A DNA stretch of 64,000 bases from Tretioscincus oriximinensis (GCA_022410635.1 JAJVDF010000162.1:874987-938986), one strand, 5' to 3'; positions 33,346 through 46,276 are shown, numbered from the stretch's first letter. Translations and numbers: made by a program. Notes: generated by a model from the letters alone, not told the origin.

Positions 33346-33784
33346 CCAAAATTGAATTTTGCATGGGATCAGGGTTGGACCCCATTTTTAAAAAAGTGAT
33401 TTGTACACCTGTGCATCTGAATAGTTACAGCGAAGTGCTGCTTGGTTCAGGGTTTACTTGGAAAGAGGTAATATGAATGTGCCCTGTGGCACATTCATAT
33501 TGTCTGAAGAGAAGATTGCAATTTTTAAAAAATACAAAACAAGTGACTCAGAAGTGATTAATGTTTGATAACAACCTTAAATTGATATATGCTGAGGTTT
33601 CACTCAGTGTTTAGTAATCCATTTTTGCCTTGTTTAAAAAACCCAATAAATGTAATACTGCACATTCATTTCTTGCATGAAATTGTTTTGAGTATCATGC
33701 AGGATTTGGTGATGAAACTGAAATTTGAAATACCTTTTCCCCATTAACCTCTGATCTAACATGGCCACTTCTTTGAGTTCTACC

Positions 33785-33866
33785 AGCGAGGAGGACGAGG
33801 AGGAGGAGGAGAAGAAGAAGAAGAAAAGGAAAAAGAAAAAGAAAAAGGAGGAGGAGGAGAAAAGTC
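33785..33866. repeat. GGA/GAA/GAAAAA purine tract
   Basis: An 82-bp run of nearly pure purines with GAGGAGGAC, AAGAAG and GGAAAAAGAAAAAG units. It is not directly attached to a SINE. Confidence 0.85.
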
Positions 33867-33985
33867 ACCATATAAGCCTACATTTTTCCAGTTTTTGCAT
33901 ATATGGGACTTCCTAAACAGAATAGTCAACAAATAGTGAAAAATGACTACATCTAACAATTTGACAAGTTCTATCAAGCTTAAAG

Positions 33986-34289
33986 AAGAAGAAGAACTGG
34001 GTTCTTATAGCCCGCTTTTCTCACCTTACAAAGGGACTCCAAGCGGCTTACAAGGGTATTTTGCCCAAAGGCTGACATTCTATCCTCCCCACCAGGCTGT
34101 GGTGATTCCCATGTATCTACTTGCAGTCAGTTGCAATTTCTTGCAATTCATGCTTTCGAATAGCTGGGTTGGCTAGAGCTAGAGGATAGTGGAAGGTGCT
34201 CAGCCCTCCCCATGTCCCACACAGGGCTTCGAAACCTGATCTCCCAGATGAGAGACTGTTTCCTTAGCGACTGAGCCGTCCGCGCCTGC
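33986..34289 (-). mobile_element. SINE type 1
   Basis: A near full-length minus-strand copy from AAGAAGAAGAACTGGG to the inverted head CTGAGCCGTCCGCGCCTG. The 60 bp beyond its tail match the flank of the copy at 46673. Confidence 0.92.
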
Positions 34290-34769
34290 ATCCGTGAGAG
34301 AGTTCTACCTCCAGACAGGAACCTCCACATCACGTATGATACTACATCTGTAGCACTAAATATGAAAGGGAGAAGGCATGGCGACTGTAGAGCTTCCAAT
34401 TCCGGAAACACATTAGCTCTCGCGTCATGCGTCAATTTCAGTAAAGACGCAGAAGGATCAGCCACACAGTACACATTACCTACAAGTGTTGTGTCATATT
34501 ACTAATTGCTCGCAAGTGATGTTTAAAAGACATCGGCATGTTCTTGAAATACTAGGCAGGAGACACCTGCTGTTTATTTTAAGAGAAGAAAAAAAAAGCA
34601 TCTGAAAGATGTGTTGATTGAATGCAACATTTAGAAAAGCATCATTCTAACACTTCAGTTTCCCTTGGCTTTAGATCACCTGATAGTAATTTCCCCCACA
34701 GGCTGGCACTGTCCACGTTGAATATTTATTTCTAAAGTGACAAGTTAGGTAATACTTTTGTTCTTCCAT

Positions 34770-35110
34770 TCTGAAGATTGGACAGGATGGGGCAGTCTAG
34801 GCATCAAAAGCCTGGGTAAAGAGATACATTTTAACCAGAGACAGAAAACCATATAATGAAACCACTTGGGAAAACTTCAGAGGGAGGTTGTTTCAAATTC
34901 TGGGCACTATCACAGAGAAGCCCTCTTATATGTCTCTGCCCCTTGCACCTCTAAGATAAAAGGAACTGCAAGAAAATCTTCTCTTTGAGATTTTAGTACT
35001 TGCCTAGGTTTGTATAGTAAAACCTACTACTTCAGATAACTGGGCACAAGTCATTTACAATTCAATATATTAGCATCAGTGCCTTGAATTGGGCTTGGTA
35101 GCAAACAGGG
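34770..35110 (-). mobile_element. L2-type LINE 3' region, diverged
   Basis: It has the same order of motifs as 28390-28990 in weaker form: GGTAAAGAGATACATTTTAACC, CAGAGAAGCCCTCTTATATG and GCCTTGAATTGGGCTTGGTAGC. Confidence 0.55.
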
Positions 35111-35221
35111 AGGCAGTGTAAAGTGTGATGTAGGTCTCGTCATTATCAATGGAGACGTAGCATTCTGCACTAGTTCCCACTTCTGCACTGTGTTGAGGAT
35201 AGCACACATTATATGGTATGA

Positions 35222-35475
35222 TCATAAGAACATAAGAACATAAGAAGAGCCATTCTGGATCAGGCCACAGCCCATCAAGTCCAGCATTCTGTGTCACACA
35301 GAGACCCACCAGATGCACCTGGGCAGTCCAAACAGAGGAAAGCAAAATATGCATCTGTTCATGACTCCCTGCAAATGGTATTTCAGGAGTCCTGCCTGTT
35401 GCTCCATCCCAGAGGCAACATCCAGACATCCATCCTAGTATCCATTTATACCTTTGGTGTCCATAAACCTGTCTG
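35222..35475 (-). mobile_element. CR1 3' UTR
   Basis: The inverted tail CATAAGAACATAAGAACATAAG is followed by AGAGCCATTCTGGATCAGGCC and the UTR up to CCATAAACCTGTCT. It is well preserved and close to 52676 and 3139. Confidence 0.92.
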
Positions 35476-36270
35476 GAGGTGCCAAGAGAATTCTGCTGGG
35501 AAAAGTATCTCCCCGGCTTCATGTTCACTGGAACAGACTACACTGGGCACCCTCTATCCTTACACAGATGTATACACAACTCCAAGTAAGGTTACCATAC
35601 CTCCCATTGTGCACAAACTGTAGATTTGAGATTCTCCCAGTTCTCCCAGAAACACAATTGGACTACTCAAGATCAGCACCCTCCCTGCCTCTCACCTTCC
35701 TCCTCACCCTCTTCCTCCTCTCCCAACATAGCCTACACGTACTGTGCAACATTTCAAGGGGGTTTCCTGGCCCTCCCATGGTGTCACACAGGCGTTTTCA
35801 AGTGGAAGTAGATGGGTTTGGACACCACAGGCATGCACCGCTGCATACAAAAGACCTGTGGGATATCACAGGAACACCGGAAATGATTTCCTAGGCATTG
35901 TATGTACTGTGCATGCATTTGGCTTCTTTGTCCATTTCCGGCTGTCACTGGCTGCACACTGTATAAAGGTTAAGTGGGGCTCTGGGAGAGGATGGAAAGG
36001 AGGACCAGGAGAAGCAGTAAGAGGGGAGGGACAGAGGAGGCACATGGCCATTTGGATGAAGGGCAAGGAAGCAACCACAGTTTAAAAATGGTAGGTTCTT
36101 AATGGTATTTAAAGCCCACAGTTTTTAACCAGGAGCATGTTCAGGTGGAGACAAGATGAGGATGAGGTGTGGATGGAAACTACTGCTTGAGCAGGCTGGC
36201 TGATAGACCATTTTCTTCAATTGTGACATATTATAACTCTCTCTCTGCCTCACTGTAGTCTACTTCCATG

Positions 36271-36503
36271 AGAGGCAGCCTGGTGTAGTGGTTAGAGTGT
36301 CAGACTCTTAGCTGAACTCCACCATGAAGCCAGCTGGATGACTTTGAGCTAAACACAATTCTTTGGCACTCTCTTAGCCACGCCTATTTCATAAGGTGTC
36401 TGTTGTGAAGAGAAATGCAGAAGGTTATCTTAGCTGCATTGATTCTCCTCGGGTTGGATAAAGCGACGTATGAAAACCAACACTTCTTCTACTTCTTCTG
36501 TTT
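36271..36503 (+). mobile_element. SINE type 3 variant with TTC tail
   Basis: The head GCCTGGTGTAGTGGTTAGAGTG and GTGTCTGTTGTGAAGAG are followed by TGAAAACCAACACTTCTTCTACTTCTTC instead of the AATAAATAA tail. The part around box B is deleted. Confidence 0.75.
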
Positions 36504-36724
36504 CCACAAGAAGTAATGAGTCACTAGTTCTCATCACAGCACCTGGCATCTCACATGTGGGGTTTTAAATTTCTTTCTCCCCATAAATGCCTTGATGTAA
36601 AGAGGCTGTTAAAGAGGTTACAGCCAGCAATGAGCATGAGGCCATCAGAGACCCCAAAACAGAAAGGCTGAAGGTGAAACTTCCAAATCTCTTCCCTTTT
36701 ATACAGAACATTTCATGCTTCTTT

Positions 36725-37375
36725 TAGAATCATAGAGTCTAGAGGGACCTCCAAGATCATGGGCTCCAACCCCCTGCTTAATGCAGGATTCACTAAACCA
36801 GCCCGGACAGATGGCTGCCCAGCATCTGTTTGAAGACATCCAGTGAAGGAGAACTCATCACCTCTTTTGGCAGCTTATTTCATTGCCTTATCATCCTTAC
36901 TATCAGAATCCCCCCCCCTCCTCCGATATCTAATCTATATCTACTTCCTTGCAGTTTCATGGCATCCTGTCTCCTCTCAGTCTTCTCTTTTGCAGACTAA
37001 ACATTCCTACTTTTGTCTTCAGCAGAGCCAATGAGCTTTGACTCTCATGCATCTCATGATATGCACCTGTGGATCATGAGTGTTTACCTTTCTCAGGTTC
37101 TTAACTGAGATACTTTATACATTTTAAATCTCAAGCTTAACACCTTTAATCGTTCCTCATATGCCGTGGTTTCCAGACCACTCGCCACCCTTGTAAATTT
37201 CGTTTGAACTTGCTCTAGTTTATCAATGTATTTTTAAGTTGGGGTGCCAGAATTGAACACAGGAGTTTAAGTGTGATCTGACCTAAGTACTGCAGAGAGG
37301 AATAAATTACGAGATCAAGATTCTATGCTCCTCTTAAAACACCCCAAGATTGTGTTTACCTTAACATTACAAAAT
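36725..37375 (-). mobile_element. CR1 3' region
   Basis: It runs from GAATCATAGAGTCTAGAGGGACC through ORF2 text (TTTGCAGACTAAACATTCC; CATATGCCGTGGTTTCCAGACC) to AAGATTGTGTTTACCTT. It belongs to the GATTCTATG-tailed subfamily. Confidence 0.88.
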
Positions 37376-37837
37376 AGTTTTACTTCTACTTATGCAGAAT
37401 GATAGTAGTTTTAAAGCTAATGTGTTGGAAATTTCCTCCACACACACAAACATATCCAACTGAATAAAGCCTGCAGATCTGCAGAATACCGCAGCAGTTC
37501 TGGTTAGATTCTTTCCAATCACACAGCCAGAAGAGAATCGCCTTAGTCAAACATGATCATCCACCTTTCAGCCCCCGGCTAAACATTAAAGAGGCACAAC
37601 TGTTAACATCCAAATTGCAATATTCCCCAATTAAGAAAACCCTTTGTTCAGCAAATATTGGGTACGAAGGAAATTAGAGCTACAAATTAACGAGTTTAGT
37701 GGAGAAACCATTCCCAAATTACTGCTGAGGATTACATTTGTGTCCATTCTCAAGGGGAAGCTGAAAACTCCAAGGCTGAGAAAACCTCATAGCACAAGGG
37801 ATCTGTTTCGTGAGAATTAGGTTTGGTTGCTTTTAAA

Positions 37838-38017
37838 GGCCCTGTCCCCACTGAGCCTTATTGTGGGCTGTATCTCTGGACAGATCTTGGCCATCCACAT
37901 GTCAGTGCAGACTATGGCAGGCCCCATTCGGGGCCTGCCATAGTCTACACTAGCATGTAGGTGGCAGGCTCCTATTCTGAGTTAGAACCCATAATAAGGC
38001 ACAATGGGGACAGGACC
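37838..38017. mobile_element. Foldback MITE, 180 bp, complete
   Basis: The termini GG(C/T)CCTGTCCCCA...GCCTTATT are inverted across the element, flanked by AAA on both sides (possible 3-bp duplication). The centre 37897-37958 is a hairpin with 29-bp arms (ACATGTCAGTGCAGACTATG and on) and a 4-base loop. It is the family reference for 6688, 11160, 25235 and 59607. Confidence 0.8.
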
Positions 38018-38857
38018 AAAATAATGTTAAAGAATCTCCTCTTGCATACCACTTCCCCAAATAGGTATGAGATCGTCAAATATCAATTTTATCCTTTCAT
38101 CATATATTCAATTGGTTTCTGCTGCAGAGAAATCACATGGGAACATGAGATAGTGTGTCAAATATATAGTATTTCCTTTTGCTTTTCCTGAGCAGTGTGT
38201 TTTCTAGAATTAAGCATGCATTGCTGCCCTTCAGTGCTTTATTTTAAAATGTCTATCCATAGTAGTATCCATAGTAGAATCCAATGCCTATCCAGGAGAA
38301 AGAGATCGTTCTTTCTTCTTTTTCATTTTTTCTTGTGGAGGCAGCCAATTAGTAATGGCATCATGAAAAAATAACTAGCAGAAATGTATTTGTCCAGCGA
38401 AACAAACGCATAGGAACAAATTATTTTGATCAGGAGTAGAGTAGAAGAGAAGGGTGGCCTTCGGTTGATTAACAGGAAGTTCAAGAGCGTTTATGTTGGG
38501 AAGGGCAGAGCAGCCACAGTGACTGAAAGATCAACTGTTACAAATACAGGCAGTGATGGGAGTCAAACAATTTAACAACCTTACCCAGGCCCTGATTCCT
38601 GCTAGGATGGCATCACTTAAGACGACTTTCCTGGAAGCAGCAATTGGAAATGACTTCTGGTGGGCAGGGGAGGAGGTGAGAGGGAGAACTGTTTTTGACA
38701 ACCGGTTCGCCTGAATTGGTGCGAATCCCACCACTGGGAATGATGGAGTAAAGTATCAGAGGTGCAGAACATTAAAGGGTTTACACATAGCACATTGGAC
38801 ACAGATCATTATTTTAATGTGTCAGAAGAAGAAAATTCAAAAAACAATGTGCATTAG

Positions 38858-39215
38858 TCGAATGGCTCAGTGGGCTAAGTGCCGGTGTTTCACCTGAGAG
38901 ATCAGGTTTTGAGGCCCTGTGTCAGACAGGGAGAGGAGTGAGTGCCTTCTACTATGCTGCAGCTCTAGCCAACACAGCTATTCGAAAGCAAGAATTGCAA
39001 GAAATTGCAACAGACTGCGACTAGATAAATGGGAACCACCATAGCCTGGTAGAGAAGATAGAATGTCAGTTTTCAGGTGAAAAATACCATTTTTACTTTT
39101 GTAAGCCGCCCTGGACACCTTCGGGGGGAAGGGCGGGGTAAAAATCTTTAAAATAAATAAATAAATAAATTGTAAGCCACTTTGAATCCCTTCGGGTGAG
39201 AAAAGCGGGGCATAC
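38858..39215 (+). mobile_element. SINE type 1 with a 70-bp nested tail-like insert
   Basis: The head GAATGGCTCAGTGGGCTAAG runs to CGGGTGAGAAAAGCGGGGCATA. At 39098-39168 it is interrupted by GTAAGCCGCCCTGGACACC...AATAAATAAATAAAT, the 3' end of another element. GTAAGCC is present before and after the insert. Confidence 0.8.
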
Positions 39216-40499
39216 TTCTAAATATGTTTTGTCTGGCCTCCATCCCAATCAGAACTTTAGAGGATTTCTCTTTAAAGCATAAAGTAAGGGTTGCATGTTA
39301 TAAGAATCTAGAATTGGGCTACTAGATTACAGAGGCTTGAAGACACCATAGCCCTACACAGCCTAGCCTCTTGAGCCATGCAGCAAGGTGAACTGTCAAA
39401 ATGCTCCTTCACAGGAGCTCTGAAGACAAGGAAGGTTTTGTTCCTGATCTTCACTGTGCTACTTTGAATTTCAGAGCCGGAGGCAAGCTGTGGTGCAACA
39501 GAAAGAAGCTATCCCAATGGGAGGAGCCTCGCCTTGCGTCAGGAACAATCCATCCCAGTTTAAGGCCAGGGCAGACTGTTCAGAGTGCCAGCTTGCTCAA
39601 TGGCAAGTGCCCCCCTGGTGCAGTGGTCCACCTCAAGCATACTCCAGGGGTTACCTACGTTTTAAATGCTGGTGTTGATCTGTGGCACTTGATGCTTTGC
39701 GGGCAGCACAGGATGTTCAGTACACATGCGAGAATTCCCAGACATGCCAGGTGGGAAATTTGGCATGTGTTGTATGAGATCCCTGATTTAAACAGCTACC
39801 TTGTCCAAGCTGTGGTCCCGGCAGGCTCCCTCCTACTGCACTGCTGCCCAATGGGTGGGACACCCTTTGCGTCCAGTCCACAAACTGCTTAAGGCAAATT
39901 GTTTAATCCGGGCTACTGGGACTCCACCAGCGAAGGTAAATGCGGAAACAGCCTCACAAGTCTGCATAAATGAAATCCTAATACATATTAATCCCTCCCT
40001 CAGGATATTAATTTAGCTATAGATTCCTTATGAATGTTGACAAGTATGCCTCCTCTCTGGAACAAGCTTAGCTACAGTTACCGATTTAACGTGGTCCTCT
40101 AGAGAGGATCAGTGAGAACTTTTGACAATAATGAGCCAAGATGTGAGGATATGTTAGCAACTAGAGGAAGCCGACCCTGGAAGATGCAAATCTAAAATCT
40201 CTATTTGACTTCCCGTCTCCGTTCCTTGTTCCCAGTAGATGAAGTAAGAACCTTGTGAAGGATTTGAGGGTTAGGGTTTCTCTTTTGAATGCTGCCTCTC
40301 TACATTTTTGAGGTATCTGCATTTATGGCAATCCTATGTATGGGGTTTACTGCATGGAAAATAGGGCAAGACTCTTGTGTTTTTCACAGTTGTGCAGAAG
40401 AAGAAATGTAAACAGGTGCTACTTACATTACAAGTTGCTCTGAATTGAAATTCCTTCTTTGGGCAGATTTCTGATCCCCTTGCTGAAATCTTCATACAC

Positions 40500-40503
40500 A
40501 CAT

Positions 40504-40534
<31 letters not shown>

Positions 40535-40566
40535 TACTTATACCCCGCCCTATACCCAAAGGCTTA
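40500..40566 (-). mobile_element. SINE type 3 or LINE 3' tail with (TTTA)n
   Basis: Eight or nine TTTA units are followed by TACTTATACCCCGCCCTATACCCAAAGG, the inverted 3' end shared by type 3 SINEs; the rest is absent. Confidence 0.75.
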
Positions 40567-40794
40567 GAAGTAGTAGGGTGTGGACACTGTAGTATGTAAA
40601 TGCAATCACCACTAAGCTGAATTTAATCCACTTCTTTTTGCTGTATCTGGCCAATGACACGAAGCAGCATAAGCATCCACATGCCACCAGTATGTGTCTG
40701 CTTCCAAGACAGAATTCATTCCCAGAGTATAAAAATCACTCTGCAAAAGATTGTGTGGGCTTGACTCTCTCTAGCATTCAACATGAAGTTGACA

Positions 40795-40945
40795 TAAGAA
40801 TATAAGATCTTATAGCCAGAACCCATCTAGTCTAGCATTCTGTCTCAAACAGTGGCCCACCAATTGCACCTGGGAAGCCTGGAACAGAAGAAAGAAAAAT
40901 CTTCCCCGTTCTCAACTCTCTGCAAATGGTATTTCAGGAGACATG
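40795..40945 (-). mobile_element. CR1 3' UTR fragment
   Basis: GACATAAGAATATAAGATC is followed by CCCATCTAGTCTAGCATTCTG and GCAAATGGTATTTCAGGAG. It is truncated. Confidence 0.85.
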
Positions 40946-41010
40946 GTATGACCCCTGCCCCTCCTCAGGAACTTACGCTTTGCTTCCAGGGATCTACTGG
41001 TTACTCTGAG

Positions 41011-41318
41011 CACGGATAGCTCAGTCGCTAAGGATTCCGTCTCTCATCTGGGAGATGGGGTTTCGAAGCCCTGTGTCAGACGTGGGGAGGGGTGAGCACC
41101 TTCCACTAGCCTGTAGCTCTAGCCAACCCAGCTATTCGAAAGCATGAATTTCAAGAAATTGCAACTGACTGCAAGTAGATAAATGGGAACCACCACCTGG
41201 TGGGGAAGATAGAATGTCAGGCTTTGGGCAAAATACCCTTGTAAGCTGCTTTGAGTCCCTTTGAAAGGTGAGAAAAGAGAGGTATAAGAACCCAGTTTTT
41301 CTTCTTCTTCTTCTAGAC
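41011..41318 (+). mobile_element. SINE type 1 with box A and near-consensus box B
   Basis: Box A TAGCTCAGTCG is at 41017-41027 and the box B-like TTTCGAAGC at 41061-41069. The full body ends GTATAAGAACCCAG plus TTTTTCTTCTTCTTCTTCT. It is one of the best-preserved copies of the family. Confidence 0.93.
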
Positions 41319-42669
41319 ATGTACAGCAGGGTTAAGGCTGCAAGTGTTTAAGGATGGTTGTATGGTGGTTGGATTTACTTATTATTGTTTATGATTATGC
41401 CCCTCACCATGTGTTAAAATGGTTTTAAAATCTGGAATAACCCAATCATGAGTCATACATATTTCATCCTTTTGCAAACAAACCATTGGAAAACTTTTAA
41501 ATCCATGTGGAAGTGACAAGACAGTTAGCCAGGAAGTAAATACAGAGCATGCTCAGTATGGGATAACTAACCAGGAAGTAAAGACAGAGTATGCTCAGTA
41601 GGAGATTCTCTATTCTCTTATCCTAGCTTCAAACCGCAAGAACCTGGTAATCCTGTTAAAGATCAAGCAAACCAGGAAGGCTTCTCATCTTCATGGCTTC
41701 AGGTAATTTTGCAAAAGATCAGCAAAAGGACATCCCAGGAGAGGACCTTCTTACCTACTGCATTGTAAAAACTTCATTAACACATGGAGCAGAGTCATCA
41801 TGATTATACTATCATGTTGGTAGATGAACCAAATGGGCACATAGCGTTTATGTGTTTGTTGCTCTTTGATAAAAAAGCATTATATATAAATAATTTATTC
41901 ATTCATTTATTCATTCTTTTTATTATGCACTTTCTAGGTAGACCTGGGTCATAGTAAATGCACAACCTCCAGAACAGTCTCCTCAGCAAACATCTCCCTA
42001 AGCTAGTTACCAGATACAATCCAGGATGAAAGTTCACATCTTTAAGGGTTGTAGAAGAGAGGAATTGTCACTAGTTGCAGCTTCTACTGCCTGTAGAACC
42101 TGGGGTGTGTGTGTGTCACTTTTTCACATCTATTAAAGGTGCAGAGCTCTGTTCCAGATTTTATGGGGTAACTCTAGTCAAAACCAACCAGTACGTCTCC
42201 AATCAACTTGTAGAGGAAAGCTCCATGATTTTGAAAATAAGTGCTCAGCGTGTATGAAGATTACAGAAACAAATATTTCCCTTTCTTTGGCTACGATCCC
42301 AAAGAGAAATCATATAATATTTAAGGCATTTCATGTAGCATAAGGTAGTGCCTTGTCCTCATGTATTATTAATTGCATTGCCCCTGCAGAGGATAAAAGA
42401 AACAAAAACAACCTGAAGAGAAATGCTTTGTTCTTACTTTGGGTTGCTTGATTTCAGAGCAGTTGGTGTGTGAGCAGATGGTCACAGTTTAACATTTACA
42501 TTTTGTTACACGGATGTCCCAGAATGACCTTGAGAGCTAAGAAAGGTTAGATCTGGTCAATGGTTGGACACAAAATGAAGGCTGCATCCAACCACCTTTA
42601 AATTGCTTTACTTTAATAAAGCTCTTTGGCTGAGAAAACTTCCCTACTTTTTAGATGCTGCCAGTTTTT

Positions 42670-42762
42670 AATATGTTAACTGTGTTTTTTTACTGTAAAT
42701 CGCCCTGGGCACTTCAGGTATAGTTTAGTATAGAAATTTAAATAAAAATAAATAAATAAAAT
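42670..42762 (+). mobile_element. LINE/SINE 3' tail fragment
   Basis: ACTGTAAATCGCCCTGGGCAC and AAATAAAAATAAATAAATAAAAT; the 5' part is not recognised. Confidence 0.55.
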
Positions 42763-42887
42763 ATTAGCATTTCCATCCCGCTTCTAGTCCACATAGAACT
42801 TCAAAGAGAGCGTTTTGGAAATGTAGTTTCTGAGCTTTAATGTGGATTAATGAGGATACTACCAACTCTACTCTGAGCCTTAGATTC

Positions 42888-42985
42888 GTAGAATCATAGG
42901 AAGGGACCTCCAGGGTCATCAGGTCCAACTCCATGCTCAGTGCAGGATTCACTAAATTATTCCAAAGACATGGCTGAACAGAAGA
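42888..42985 (-). mobile_element. CR1 3' UTR fragment
   Basis: GAATCATAGGAAGGGACCTCC, AGGGTCATCAGGTCCAAC and TTCACTAAATTATTCC belong to the GATTCTATG-tailed subfamily; it is immediately followed by another CR1 piece. Confidence 0.8.
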
Positions 42986-43004
42986 ACAGAAAGCTGGCAT
43001 TTTT

Positions 43005-43455
43005 TTTACAAATAAGAGAATGAGGCGGACCACAGCCCATCTAGCCCAACATTTTGTCTCACAAAGTGGCCCACCGATTGCACCTGGGCAGTTTCAAGCA
43101 GAAGAAGGCAAAACCCACCCATTTTCTTAAATCCCTGCAAATGGCATTTCAGGAATACTGCCTGTTAATCCACCCCTCAAGACATCTGGCCCAGTAGCCA
43201 TTGATAGACCTGGCTTCTGTTAGTTTATCTAATCTTATTTTAAAGCTGTTGAGGCTCCTAGCTACCACTACCTCTCCTGGAAGTAAATTCCATTAAACAA
43301 TGACCTTCTGGGTGAAAAAATAGTTTTTCATGTCCATACAAACTCTTCTGCCCATCAGCTTCATAGAATATCCCCTGGTCCTAATGTTTCAAGGTTGAAG
43401 AGGCTTGGAAGTTGCAGTCTGATTTTCAGCCCATGGTCATTCTTGTTGCCGTATG
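43005..43455 (-). mobile_element. CR1 3' region, 200 bp from exon 4
   Basis: GCCCATCTAGCCCAACATTTTG, CTACCACTACCTCTCCTGGAAG and CATAGAATATCCCCTGGTCC. It ends close to the exon 4 donor side. Confidence 0.85.
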
Positions 43456-43662
43456 GGACGGGGCATCTCTTCCATTCTTTGTTCTCAAAGTTTTGTTTGG
43501 GCTGAGGGCCATATCATACATTACACACCAATGTGCACAGCGTGGAAGTTGCTGATGGTCACAGTTAGGACACTTTGTCTCCTTATCCCTCAGTAATGCT
43601 CAGAGCTTCCAAAGGTCCATTGAGTTCTTAGCAATCCCACTTTAAAACCATTTCCCAACTTA

Positions 43663-43806
<144 letters not shown>

Positions 43807-44162
43807 TCAGCGAAGATAATTGAACGAAGGATTGAAAACGAAGGGAAATGCCTTGCAATCATCAATTTGTACCATCAAGCACGGCAACAGGTGCTTAACC
43901 TTGCTTGATCATTCTCAGGTTGCCAAGAGGAAAATGTTTCTCTGCTCTAAGGCTGTCTGTGACCCTTGGTTGCCTGTGCACACCTGTTTTGTTAATTCTG
44001 TTAGGGGGAAGAGATGAACTCTTCCTCAGAGGGGACCTTGTGAGACAACTGGTATTATCCATCCCAGTCAGCAAGATCAGCAAAGAAAGGTTAATAGGAA
44101 GTGGGATCTAGTATTTTTTATATTTATTAAACTATTAATGGAAAGCCCACAAACATGTGGAC

Positions 44163-44816
44163 TTGGGGGAAGGAGAAAGAAAAGGAGAAGGAAAAGAAGA
44201 AAGAAGAAAGAAGAAAGAAGAAAGNNNNNNNNNNNNNNNNNNNNNNNNNNNNNNNNNNNNNNNNNNNNNNNNNNNNNNNNNNNNNNNNNNNNNNNNNNNN
44301 NNNNNNNNNNNNNNNNNNNNNNNNNNNNNNNNNNNNNNNNNNNNNNNNNNNNNNNNNNNNNNNNNNNNNNNNNNNNNNNNNNNNNNNNNNNNNNNNNNNN
44401 NNNNNNNNNNNNNNNNNNNNNNNNNNNNNNNNNNNNNNNNNNNNNNNNNNNNNNNNNNNNNNNNNNNNNNNNNNNNNNNNNNNNNNNNNNNNNNNNNNNN
44501 NNNNNNNNNNNNNNNNNNNNNNNNNNNNNNNNNNNNNNNNNNNNNNNNNNNNNNNNNNNNNNNNNNNNNNNNNNNNNNNNNNNNNNNNNNNNNNNNNNNN
44601 NNNNNNNNNNNNNNNNNNNNNNNNNNNNNNNNNNNNNNNNNNNNNNNNNNNNNNNNNNNNNNNNNNNNNNNNNNNNNNNNNNNNNNNNNNNNNNNNNNNN
44701 NNNNNNNNNNNNNNNNNNNAGAAGAAGAAGAAGAAGAAGAAGAAGAAGAAGAAGAAGAAGAAGAAGAAGAAGAAGAAGAAGAAGAAGAAGAAGAAGAAGA
44801 AGAAGAAGAAGAAGGT
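44163..44816. repeat. (GAA)n array interrupted by a gap
   Basis: GGGGGAAGGAGAAAGAAAAGG then AAGAAAG units lead to the gap, and about 97 bp of pure GAA follows it. It is the tail of the minus-strand SINE at 44817. The real array may be longer than drawn. Confidence 0.93.
44225..44719. other. Assembly gap, 495 N
   Basis: Unknown bases inside a GAA array in CHRNA4 intron 3. Flanking units differ (AAGAAAG on the left, GAA on the right). Confidence 0.95.
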
Positions 44817-45000
44817 TTTTAAATCCTGCCCCTCTCACCGAAGTGACTCAGAGCAGCTTACAAGCTATTTTTGCCTGAGGGCTTACATCTATCTTTCCCA
44901 TGACAGCTAGGTAGACTGAAGCTGAGGCCAGTAGATGGAGCCCACTCCTCTCTACTGCAAACACGTGAGGCCTCGAACTCCAACCTCTTCGTTGCTCTCA
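44817..45000 (-). mobile_element. SINE type 2, shortened
   Basis: TCCTGCCCCTCTCACCGAAGTGACTCAGAGCAGC is the 3' end; AGCTGAGGCCAGTAGATGG and CCTCGAACTCCAACCTC are body and head. About 60 bp of the middle are missing. Confidence 0.75.
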
Positions 45001-45544
45001 ACCTGTGCAGCAGCATCCCTCAAAAAGGGTAGAGAGGGAACTGTCATCAACAATGGATTTGGACCACGTACTGGAGGCCATGTTGGGTGGACAGCTAGGC
45101 AGCCAGTGCTGTGTCCAAACTTTCGAGCCCTGTCATTGGTCAGCAAAGGTCAAAACGGTGGAATCGTCAAGGCATGTTTTGTTCATAGTAGAGATGGCCA
45201 TATTTCTCAAGGTCTTTAAGTAATAAAAGGCATGTGGGAGAGTTTAGGATTCAAAGGTATAACTAATGACAGGGCTCAGAACTTTGGCAGCCTCCAGCGA
45301 CTGGAGTCCTGGGTTAGAAACTTGCTAAAGGCCAGAAAACAGAGGGAAGTAATAAATGGACAGTTCCCTATCTCCAGTTTGGGAGACCGACTTTAATATC
45401 TAGCAAGGGGGTCTTATAGCACCTTGGGAGACTAGGTGCTCAAACTGGAGATATGAGAAGCAGAATTCCCAGGGGATCAGTCTCAATGTAGAGAGGCCTC
45501 TGATCTTTTAAACTTAGCAAGGGAGTCTTATAGCACCAAAGAAA

Positions 45545-45920
45545 GTGGCACGAAAAAACATTAGGCTGCATGAGTTTTCATAGACTTGTTTTCTTCGGAT
45601 ACAGAAGAAGTAGTTTTGTCTACGAAAGCTCACATTGCCTATTTTTTTCTATTAGTCTCCAAAGTTCTACAAGACCCCTTGTTAGGTAGTTTGGGTCTAG
45701 ACTAACATGGCTATTTCTTTGAAATCTGCCACTATGGAAAGCACCAAAATTAGAAGAATTGAGTGAAAATCCACCCACTTCTTCAGTATTCTTTCCCAGA
45801 AACCGAACNTCTGAAGAAGCAGACTTGTTTACAAAGGTCCCTGCTGCCCACTTTTTTCTTGTTTATCTCCCTTCCTGGATGCAAATTAGCACAACTATTT
45901 CTTTGAATTCTTTTAAATTT
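45545..45920. repeat. GAAGTAG repeat, two adjacent copies
   Basis: 45600-45722 has CAGAAGAAGTAGTTTTGTCTACGAAAGCT then CTAACATGGCTATTTCTTTG. 45810-45910 has CTGAAGAAGCAGACTTG, TTTACAAAGG and CACAACTATTTCTTTG. They are diverged from the copies at 4068 and 20038. Confidence 0.6.
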
Positions 45921-46276
45921 GTGGGTCTAGGATTTCATTTGATTCTCCAGTAGATCTTATGACCAAGTTCCCCTGAAGTAAACATGAATTTACCCTCCAG
46001 AGATGAGCAGGTTGAGGGAGGGTTGTGGGAGCAACTGTATTTTGGTTTAATTACCAATATTGTGTTCTATTATTCTATTATATTTGTTTCTGATGTGGCT
46101 GAATACAGTATGTATGTTTATTTTATGGTTGAAAAACTATAAAAATAAAATAAAAGTGAACATGAATTGATGAAGAATAACCCATTTATACAGGAGTATA
46201 TAGCACTAGACGGTGGCCTTTTGCTCAGAAAACTCCAAGTAATAGCAGTATGTAGGCAAACTCATAAATGACTCAC

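Noticed and set aside
44138..44910. Open frames spanning the 495-N gap
   Set aside because: Most residues are unknown and the rest are GAA translations.
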